Source of the DNA: a bacterium | GTDB lineage: Bacteria; Zixibacteria; MSB-5A5; GN15; FEB-12 | Assembly: GCA_030619425.1 (NCBI GenBank) | Contig: JAUXBJ010000139.1 | Span: 1 to 5,959, forward strand | DNA: 5,959 bases | Direction: 5' to 3' | Shown: one piece after another, positions 1 through 4,447 of the stretch | Numbering within the stretch: position 1 is the first letter of the stretch | Layout of the letters: the number at the start of each line of letters is the position of its first letter | Translations under genes and position numbers: made by a program | The notes under the pieces: model-generated | Seen by the model: only the letters and a program-made list of their open reading frames with translations | What the model was told of the DNA's origin: nothing | The model's database searches: none

Positions 1-704
1 AGGAGAATGGGGCGCGCTTGATCGGTCCCAACTGCCCCGGTCTGATTTCCGTGGGACAATCCAAGGTCGGTATCATGCCGTCGACCATCGTCAAGAAGGG
101 CGGCGTGGGTGTCGTCTCACGCTCCGGCACTCTGACTTACGAAGCGATTTGGGCCCTGACCGTAGCGGGCATGGGGCAATCAACCTGTATCGGTATCGGT
201 GGTGACCAGGTGATAGGCACCAACTTCATCGACTGTCTGGAAGCGTTCCAGGCCGATCCGGCAACCAAGGCGATCGTGATGATCGGCGAGATCGGCGGTT
301 CCGATGAAGAAGATGCGGCCAAATATATCAAGAAGTACGTGACCAAGCCGGTGGTGGCGTTCATCGCCGGTCAGACCGCTCCTCCCGGCAAGCGGATGGG
401 TCACGCCGGCGCCATCATCGCCGGCGGCAGCGGCACAGCCAGCGACAAGATCGCTGCGCTCAATAAGGTCGGTGTTCCGGTCGCAGGTTCTCCCACCGAG
501 CTCCCTGCAGCGCTGAAGGAGTTGATGAAAAGCGCCAGGAAAGCGGCGCCAAAGAAAGCTGCACCGAAGAAAGCAGTAACCAGGAAGCCTAAGGCGAAGA
601 AAGCGACGGTGAAAAAGGTCGCAGCCAGGAAGCTCGCACCGAAGAAGCAAACCGGCCTTAAGAAAGCTGCTTCTCCCAAGCGAACGAAAAAAGCAAAGAA
701 ATAG
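1..704 (+). CDS. sucD: Succinyl-CoA synthetase (succinate-CoA ligase) alpha subunit, 5'-truncated by window edge, with Lys-rich C-terminal extension
   Basis: The reading frame is open from the left edge (first full codon at 3) and ends at TAG 702-704, so 233 residues are visible. Compared with E. coli SucD (289 aa), roughly the first 110 residues, the CoA-binding Rossmann domain, lie outside the window. The visible part aligns closely: GPNCPG at the domain junction, [28 protein letters not shown], and [13 protein letters not shown]. The His of GHAGAI (codon 402-404) corresponds to the phosphorylated active-site His246 of E. coli, and the Glu of GEIGG lies 38 residues before it, as Glu208 does in E. 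coli. The enzyme interconverts succinyl-CoA and succinate with NTP formation, as a complex with SucC; the beta subunit sets ATP or GTP preference and is not in view. The core should end near codon 528, but the frame continues for about 58 residues of Lys/Ala/Pro-rich sequence. The downstream KOR genes supply or consume its substrate. Confidence 0.95.
   Translation, partial: ENGARLIGPNCPGLISVGQSKVGIMPSTIVKKGGVGVVSRSGTLTYEAIWALTVAGMGQSTCIGIGGDQVIGTNFIDCLEAFQADPATKAIVMIGEIGGSDEEDAAKYIKKYVTKPVVAFIAGQTAPPGKRMGHAGAIIAGGSGTASDKIAALNKVGVPVAGSPTELPAALKELMKSARKAAPKKAAPKKAVTRKPKAKKATVKKVAARKLAPKKQTGLKKAASPKRTKKAKK
528..701 (+). other. Region encoding the histone H1-like Lys/Ala/Pro tail of SucD
   Basis: These 58 codons follow the point where E. 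coli SucD ends. They encode 22 Lys, 4 Arg, 14 Ala and 5 Pro with no acidic residue. The AAPKK motif occurs twice back to back, with variants such as LAPKK and AAR. Composition and repeat style resemble the C-terminal tails of histone H1 and of bacterial H1-like nucleoid proteins. The tail is in frame with the catalytic core, without an intervening stop, and ends at a normal stop codon. A disordered, strongly cationic appendage is expected; its function is unknown. Confidence 0.85.
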
Positions 705-755
705 CCAGGCGATGGCGTTCCAATAGTATGCAATCTGAGTTGTCGAGGAAAATCC

Positions 756-1016
756 ATGACTGAGTCACAAGCGGCCAAGCCCGCCACTAAGAAAAAAGGT
801 AAGAGCAAGTACGATTATTCCAATGGTCCGCCGCCTTTGGAGATTAACTTGACCTGGTGCAAGGCTTGTAACATCTGTATCGCCCTTTGTCCCACCCAGG
901 TGTTCGAGCCGGATTCCGACGGCAAACCGGTCCAGGTGCGGGTAGAAGATTGCACTCAGTGCACAATCTGCTGGACGCACTGTCCCGATTTTGCCATAAC
1001 CTCGAATTACAAGTAG
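756..1016 (+). CDS. korD: 2-oxoglutarate:ferredoxin oxidoreductase delta subunit (2[4Fe-4S] ferredoxin-type)
   Basis: An 86-residue protein with two complete CxxCxxCxxxCP motifs: Cys35, 38, 41 and 45, then Cys66, 69, 72 and 76. This predicts two [4Fe-4S] clusters of the bacterial ferredoxin fold. It is the small electron-transfer subunit that links the cluster in the KorAB catalytic core to soluble ferredoxin. The ATG is set by GAGGAA at 745-750 with 5 nt spacing. It lies 51 bp after sucD and 15 bp before korA, so co-transcription is likely. Residues 6-18 form an unusual basic leader (AAKPATKKKGKSK) before the ferredoxin core, which begins around residue 25. The two-motif domain alone would only say ferredoxin; assignment as the delta subunit rests on the contiguous alpha, beta and gamma genes. 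Confidence 0.92.
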   Translation: MTESQAAKPATKKKGKSKYDYSNGPPPLEINLTWCKACNICIALCPTQVFEPDSDGKPVQVRVEDCTQCTICWTHCPDFAITSNYK

Positions 1017-1031
1017 GTAGGTGAGATAAAC

Positions 1032-2168
1032 ATGGTTGATACACAGAGGACTCTTCTGTTGGGTAACCTGGCTGCTGTGGAAGGCGCTATCTACGCCGGG
1101 ATGCGGTTCTATGCCGGGTATCCTATCACGCCCTCGACTGAAGTGGCTGAAGGCTGCTCGCGGGAACTGCCGAAAATCGGCGGTCGCTTTATCCAGATGG
1201 AGGATGAGATCTCCTCCATCGGCGCCGTCGTCGGGGCTTCAGTCTCCGGCATGAAGGCTATGACAGCGACCTCGGGCCCGGGTTTCTCCCTGATGCAGGA
1301 GAATATCGGTTACGCCTACATCACCGAAACTCCGTGCGTGGTGATCAATGTACAGCGCGGCGGACCATCGACCGGACTGCCGACCAAGGTCAGTCAGTCC
1401 GACACTATGCAGGCCCGCTGGGGGCCCCACGGTGATTACACTGCGATTGTCGTCGCTCCCTCTACCGTCGGTGATACCGTCACCGAAACTATCCGCGCCT
1501 TCAACCTTTCCGAACGATTCCGAACACCGGTGGTGATCCTGATGGATGAGATAATCGGTCACCAGCGTGAGTTGATCTCGCTGCCCAAGCCGGGGGAGCA
1601 TCAGGTCATTAACCGCGTCAAGGCGACCGTGCCGCCGGAAGAATTCCAGCCGTTCCGGCTAACAGCCAACGGGGTGTCACCCATGGCTGCCTACGGCGAA
1701 GGCTATCGTACTATCTCCACCGGTTTGACCCATGACCCTATGGGTTTCACCACTAACGAGCCGAAGGAGATCAAGGTCAAGCTGGATAAGCTTCGCAACA
1801 AGATCATGGACTTCCGCAGTGAGATAACCAAACTGCGAGTCGAGATGATGGACGACGCTGAAATTGCTTTCGTGTCGTACGGCTCGGTCTCGCGAGCGGT
1901 GCTGCTGGCGGTGGCGCTGGCTCGTTCGGCCGGAGTGAAAGTGGGTTTGGTCCAACTGTATACGGTTTGGCCGTTCCCGGACAACAAACTGCGCGACTAC
2001 TGTCAGAAGTGCCAAAAGATAATTGTCCCGGAACTGAACATGGGACAGATTGTGCATGAGATCAGGCGCGTCATGCCACCCGATACTGAAATTCATTCTC
2101 TGCAACGATACGACGGTGAGATCCTGACTCCGATGCAGATACTGGAGAAGCTCGAGGAGGTTATGTAA
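1032..2168 (+). CDS. korA: 2-oxoglutarate:ferredoxin oxidoreductase alpha subunit
   Basis: A 378-residue protein of the length usual for KorA in four-subunit enzymes. The N-terminal pyrimidine-binding domain starts with GNLAAVEGAIYAGM and carries the YPITPST motif (residues 30-36). QMEDEISSIGAVVGAS (about 55-70) and the hallmark GPSTGLPTK (111-119), followed by SQSD, are also present. The C-terminal transketolase-like domain shows VQLYTVWPFP (307-316) and VPELNMGQ (332-339). With KorB it forms the thiamine-diphosphate-dependent core that converts 2-oxoglutarate and CoA to succinyl-CoA, CO2 and reduced ferredoxin, reversibly. The ATG follows a purine-rich AGGTAGGTGAG (about 1015-1025). The stop TAA (2166-2168) overlaps the korB ATG. 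A different 2-oxoacid, such as a branched-chain one, is possible by family, but neighbouring sucD and mdh favour 2-oxoglutarate. Confidence 0.95.
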   Translation: MVDTQRTLLLGNLAAVEGAIYAGMRFYAGYPITPSTEVAEGCSRELPKIGGRFIQMEDEISSIGAVVGASVSGMKAMTATSGPGFSLMQENIGYAYITETPCVVINVQRGGPSTGLPTKVSQSDTMQARWGPHGDYTAIVVAPSTVGDTVTETIRAFNLSERFRTPVVILMDEIIGHQRELISLPKPGEHQVINRVKATVPPEEFQPFRLTANGVSPMAAYGEGYRTISTGLTHDPMGFTTNEPKEIKVKLDKLRNKIMDFRSEITKLRVEMMDDAEIAFVSYGSVSRAVLLAVALARSAGVKVGLVQLYTVWPFPDNKLRDYCQKCQKIIVPELNMGQIVHEIRRVMPPDTEIHSLQRYDGEILTPMQILEKLEEVM

Positions 2169-3028
2169 TGGCTACCGTCGAAAAAACCAAGAGTGTTGAA
2201 AAGCAGAAGTCGGATGTAGTCCTGAACTACTTCCGGCCCAGGAAGAAGCTTCCCTCGGTTTGGTGCGCCGGGTGTGGTAACGGTATTGTCATGAGCGCTC
2301 TCATTCGCGCCATCGACAAACTGGGCTATTCCAAGGACGAGGTGGCGATGGTCTCAGGGATCGGCTGCACCAGTCGCATGCCTATCTACCTCGACTTCAG
2401 CGCCCTCCACACTACCCATGGACGCGCCCTGGCCTTTGCCACCGGTATCAAGTTCGCCAAACCGCACATGAAGGTGATCGTAATCACCGGTGACGGCGAC
2501 TGTCTGGCTATCGGCGGCAATCATTTCATTCATGCCTGCCGTCGGAACATCGATATCACTGCGATCCTGATCAATAACCACATCTACGGCATGACCGGAG
2601 GACAGGGATCGCCGACGACACCCTCGGGGTCCATCTCGACCACAACCCCCTACGGCAACGTCGAGAAGAATTTCGATCCGTGCAAGTTGGCAGAGGCGGC
2701 GGGAGCCTCGTTTGTGGCTCGCGGTACCGTCTACCACACACCGCAACTGGAGAAGGCCATCACCAAGGCGCTCGATCACAACGGCTTCAGTCTGGTGGAA
2801 GTGATTTCCAATTGCCATACCTACTATGGGCGTCTTAACCGTCGCGGCGATGCTGTTTCGATGCTTAACGCGTTTAAGGAAAACTCTGTTACCACCGCCA
2901 AGGCCAAGAAATTGAGCCCGGAAGAGATGGAAGGCAAGTTCCTCATCGGGACCTTGCACGAGGACGATAGAACAGAGTTCTGCGATGAATACCAGAAAGT
3001 TGTCGACGCCCACATGGGGGAGAAGTAA
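2168..3028 (+). CDS. korB: 2-oxoglutarate:ferredoxin oxidoreductase beta subunit (thiamine diphosphate-binding)
   Basis: A 286-residue protein with the thiamine diphosphate/Mg signature: GDGD at 108-111 and NN at 136-137, then IYGMTGGQGSPTTP. Cys33 and Cys36 (VWCAGCGNG), Cys67 (GIGCTS) and Cys216 (NCHTYYGR) match the four positions that hold the proximal [4Fe-4S] cluster in this family. The subunit carries the cofactor that decarboxylates the 2-oxoacid, and its cluster takes the electrons. The start codon shares its A with the korA stop (TAATG). GAGGAGG at 2154-2160 gives 7 nt spacing, so translation is probably coupled to korA. The first 16 residues are charged and poorly conserved-looking. 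korC starts 2 bp after the stop. Confidence 0.95.
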   Translation: MATVEKTKSVEKQKSDVVLNYFRPRKKLPSVWCAGCGNGIVMSALIRAIDKLGYSKDEVAMVSGIGCTSRMPIYLDFSALHTTHGRALAFATGIKFAKPHMKVIVITGDGDCLAIGGNHFIHACRRNIDITAILINNHIYGMTGGQGSPTTPSGSISTTTPYGNVEKNFDPCKLAEAAGASFVARGTVYHTPQLEKAITKALDHNGFSLVEVISNCHTYYGRLNRRGDAVSMLNAFKENSVTTAKAKKLSPEEMEGKFLIGTLHEDDRTEFCDEYQKVVDAHMGEK

Positions 3029-3030
3029 TC

Positions 3031-3630
3031 ATGGAACACAAACTGCTTGATAAGATTGAAGTCCCTCACGATCGGTTTGAGATTCGGCTGTCCGGGTCCG
3101 GCGGTCAGGGGATGATTTTGGGCTCGGTTATTCTGGCCGAGGCGATCGGTGTCGACTATTCAAAGAATGTCGTCCAGACGCAGTCGTACGGTCCTGAAGC
3201 GCGCGGCGGCGCATCTAAGGCGGATGTCGTCGTCTCAACCAACGAGATCTACTACCCCAAAGCGATGCAACTTGATATGCTCCTGTGCATGACCCAGGAA
3301 TCGATGGACAGGTACTACGCCGATTTGCACAAAGACGGCGTGTTGATCGTCGATAGCGGGCTGGTCAAGAACGTCCCCACCGAAACCTATTATGCTCTTC
3401 CGTTTACCAAAATAGCCCGTGAAGAGGCTGGGCACGTAATGGTGGCGAATGTAGTCGCGCTGGGTGCCATCGCCGCGTTCACGGGGATCGTTTCCAAAGA
3501 GGACTTGATCGATGCCGTCCTCAAACGCGCCCCCCGCGGTACCGAAGAGAAGAACCGAACCGCTGTCGAGATCGGATACGCTGAAGCGATGAAAGTCAAG
3601 AAGGACCCGTCTCGTCGAGCGGAGGATTGA
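3031..3630 (+). CDS. korC: 2-oxoglutarate:ferredoxin oxidoreductase gamma subunit
   Basis: A 199-residue member of the pyruvate/ketoisovalerate oxidoreductase catalytic domain family. The glycine-rich GSGGQG sits at residues 22-27, the diagnostic QSYGPEARGG at 51-60, and ANVVALGAI at 139-147. Subunits of this type pack against the alpha/beta core, and this domain is generally assigned to CoA binding. The ATG at 3031 follows GGGGGAGAAG (3016-3025) inside the end of korB. The protein ends in a short charged stretch (KVKKDPSRRAED). It closes the korDABC set, so all four subunits of the complex are present and intact. The last codons also contain the Shine-Dalgarno of ndk. Confidence 0.94.
   Translation: MEHKLLDKIEVPHDRFEIRLSGSGGQGMILGSVILAEAIGVDYSKNVVQTQSYGPEARGGASKADVVVSTNEIYYPKAMQLDMLLCMTQESMDRYYADLHKDGVLIVDSGLVKNVPTETYYALPFTKIAREEAGHVMVANVVALGAIAAFTGIVSKEDLIDAVLKRAPRGTEEKNRTAVEIGYAEAMKVKKDPSRRAED
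3621..3625 (+). promoter_or_regulatory. Shine-Dalgarno GGAGG that decides the ndk start
   Basis: GGAGG lies inside the last codons of korC. It is 10 nt from the ATG at 3636 but only 1 nt from the in-frame TTG at 3627, which is too close for initiation. The ATG is therefore the better start, and ndk translation is likely coupled to termination of korC at 3628-3630. Confidence 0.7.
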
Positions 3631-3635
3631 ACCGA

Positions 3636-4037
3636 ATGAGTCGGACCCTGCTCATAATCAAGCCGGACGCGACGCAGCGAAACCTCATCGGCCACATTGT
3701 TTCTCGTCTGGAGAAGGCCGGTTTCAAACTGGTTGAAGTGCGGATGCTCAAACTGGCCGGGGAGCAGGCTCGACAATTCTATGCCGTTCACGAAGGCAAA
3801 CCGTTCCTGGATGATTTGGTTGAGTTCATGAGTTCAGGATTGGTGGTGCCGATGGTTCTTGAAAAAGAGAATGCGGTCGATGACCTGCGTACGCTGATCG
3901 GAGCTACTAATCCGGCCAGCGCCGCCTGCGGGACGATTCGGCAGGAGATCGCTGTCGATCTTCAGCGCAACTCGGTGCACGCGTCTGATTCGGACGAAAA
4001 CGCCGCCAAGGAGATCGCATTCTTCTTCGAGGATTGA
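3636..4037 (+). CDS. ndk: Nucleoside diphosphate kinase
   Basis: A 133-residue protein from the ATG at 3636, slightly shorter than the usual 140 or so. It shows the Ndk landmarks in order: LLIIKPDATQRNLIG (5-19), YAVHEGKPF (49-57), EFMSSGLVVPMVLE (63-76), GATNPASAACGTIR (89-102) and the active-site NSVHASDS with His115 (codon 3978-3980), the residue that carries the phosphate. Ala after the His, where Gly is commoner, is an accepted variant. The enzyme moves the gamma-phosphate between NTPs and NDPs in the cytoplasm. Placed directly after sucD and korDABC, it could convert GTP formed by succinyl-CoA synthetase into ATP; that link is inferred from position. It is the last gene before a 410-bp gap, so it probably ends the transcription unit. 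Confidence 0.95.
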   Translation: MSRTLLIIKPDATQRNLIGHIVSRLEKAGFKLVEVRMLKLAGEQARQFYAVHEGKPFLDDLVEFMSSGLVVPMVLEKENAVDDLRTLIGATNPASAACGTIRQEIAVDLQRNSVHASDSDENAAKEIAFFFED

Positions 4038-4066
4038 GACACCTGGAGCTGGGACTTTACACTGTT

Positions 4067-4111
4067 CCGTCAGTTCTTGCGCTCGCCGAGGGCGAGTGTG
4101 TGAACTGACGG
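4067..4111. repeat. Long hairpin downstream of ndk
   Basis: The arms CCGTCAGTTC (4067-4076) and GAACTGACGG (4102-4111) are perfect reverse complements. An inner stem CTCGCC (4082-4087) pairs with GGCGAG (4091-4096) across a GAG loop, and the linking bases mostly allow G-C or G-U pairs. It begins 29 bp after the ndk stop, a position suited to 3'-end formation or mRNA protection. No T-tract follows, so it is not a canonical terminator; it may be another dispersed repeat. Confidence 0.7.
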
Positions 4112-4147
4112 TTGGTAGTCATCCTGTGCAACATTGGCTTACAAGGA

Positions 4148-4192
4148 TCGTAGGGTCACACCCCCGCCTGCGGCGGGTCCAAGACCCTACGA
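4148..4192. repeat. Two-stem palindromic element (TCGTAGGGTC type)
   Basis: The outer arms TCGTAGGGTC (4148-4157) and GACCCTACGA (4183-4192) are perfect 10-bp complements. An inner GC-only stem CCCGCC (4163-4168) pairs with GGCGGG (4172-4177) around a TGC loop. A 5+5-nt internal loop separates the stems. The layout resembles REP- or BIME-like dispersed elements; family membership in this genome cannot be tested from one copy. Confidence 0.7.
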
Positions 4193-4204
4193 AACGATTT
4201 TACC

Positions 4205-4230
4205 TCATGCTGAGCGAAGTCGAAGCATGA
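4205..4230 (+). repeat. Stem-loop repeat, copy 1 (12-nt core GAGCGAAGTCGA)
   Basis: The arms TCATGCT (4205-4211) and AGCATGA (4224-4230) pair perfectly around the 12-nt core GAGCGAAGTCGA (4212-4223). A second copy lies in opposite orientation at 4252-4273 with one core difference and different arms. Sequences like this core occur as dispersed intergenic repeats in many environmental bacterial genomes (recollection, not a search). Confidence 0.75.
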
Positions 4231-4251
4231 CCTTCACCGCTACCGTACGCT

Positions 4252-4273
4252 ACCCTTCGACTCCGCTCAGGGT
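4252..4273 (-). repeat. Stem-loop repeat, copy 2 (inverted, variant arms)
   Basis: On the minus strand this reads ACCCT, core GAGCGGAGTCGA, AGGGT. The 12-nt core differs from copy 1 by one base, while the arms are unrelated in sequence to those of copy 1 yet complementary to each other. Its 3' half (+ strand) is included in the tandem duplication that follows. Confidence 0.75.
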
Positions 4274-4306
4274 GAGGTTGCTGACTCCGCTCAGGGTGAG
4301 GTTGCT
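4259..4306 (+). repeat. Perfect 24-bp tandem duplication
   Basis: Positions 4259-4282 and 4283-4306 are identical: each unit starts GACTCCGCTCAGGGTG and ends AGGTTGCT. The unit contains only the right part of stem-loop copy 2, so the second unit has lost the left arm and cannot form that hairpin. Perfect identity suggests a recent slippage event. Confidence 0.9.
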
Positions 4307-4345
4307 GATGTGTACAGGGTGACGCTGGAGCGGCAGTACATCGTG

Positions 4346-4371
4346 GTAGCCGAGTCTTCAGACTCGGCTAC
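4346..4371. repeat. 26-bp near-perfect palindrome (GTAGCCGAGTCT arms)
   Basis: The arms GTAGCCGAGTCT (4346-4357) and AGACTCGGCTAC (4360-4371) are perfect 12-bp complements around a 2-nt centre. A small CAGGC-AA-GCCTG hairpin follows at 4371-4382. Bases 4396-4405 (TCTGAAGACT) are the reverse complement of 4353-4362, and GGCTAC recurs at 4417-4422, which looks like a decayed second copy. It could be a dispersed palindromic repeat or an operator-like site upstream of the larA-like gene. Confidence 0.75.
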
Positions 4372-4447
4372 AGGCAAGCCTGCTCTTCTGCGCGATCTGA
4401 AGACTATGGCGGCACAGGCTACTAACTCGCATTGTTGACCATGACCG

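Larger units (their letters stand above)
4038..4447. other. Intergenic region filled with short palindromic repeats
   Basis: This 410-bp gap between ndk and the larA-like gene holds no convincing gene. It contains, in order: a 45-nt hairpin, a 45-nt two-stem hairpin, two oppositely oriented copies of one stem-loop element, a perfect 24-bp tandem duplication, a 26-bp palindrome and a weaker partner of that palindrome. A small open frame at 4134-4322 is made of these repeats and has no ribosome binding site. No stem is followed by a T-run, so a standard intrinsic terminator is not evident, and I found no convincing sigma-70 promoter for the downstream gene. Confidence 0.8.

Noticed and set aside
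180..650. 156-codon minus-strand open frame opposite sucD
   Set aside because: It is antisense to a clearly conserved coding region, has no recognisable motifs, and its Arg/Leu-rich translation is typical of a shadow of GC-rich coding sequence.
687..693. AAAAAAG run near the sucD stop as a -1 frameshift site
   Set aside because: The reading frame splits it as AAA-AAA-G, not A-AAA-AAG, so it is not in the phase needed for the known slippery heptamer, and no downstream structure is evident.
705..755. Promoter or terminator between sucD and korD
   Set aside because: Only a 4-bp GCCA/TGGC inverted repeat is present with no T-run, and no convincing -35/-10 pair; the 51-bp gap reads best as an intra-operon spacer.
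2354..3013. 219-codon minus-strand open frame opposite korB
   Set aside because: It lies entirely antisense to korB, whose thiamine-diphosphate and Cys motifs are unambiguous; no family features in the antisense product.
3627..3635. TTG start for ndk three codons upstream of the ATG
   Set aside because: The Shine-Dalgarno GGAGG ends 1 nt before this TTG, which is too close; the ATG at 3636 has suitable spacing and gives the normal Ndk N-terminus.
4205..4306. CRISPR-like array from the repeated GAGCGAAGTCGA cores
   Set aside because: Repeats are only two to three, in mixed orientation, partly in direct tandem without spacers, and no cas gene is near.
4134..4322. 62-codon + strand open frame in the intergenic region
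   Set aside because: Most of it is made of the palindromic and tandem repeats (its product repeats TPLRVRLL), and it has no ribosome binding site. Not a credible gene.
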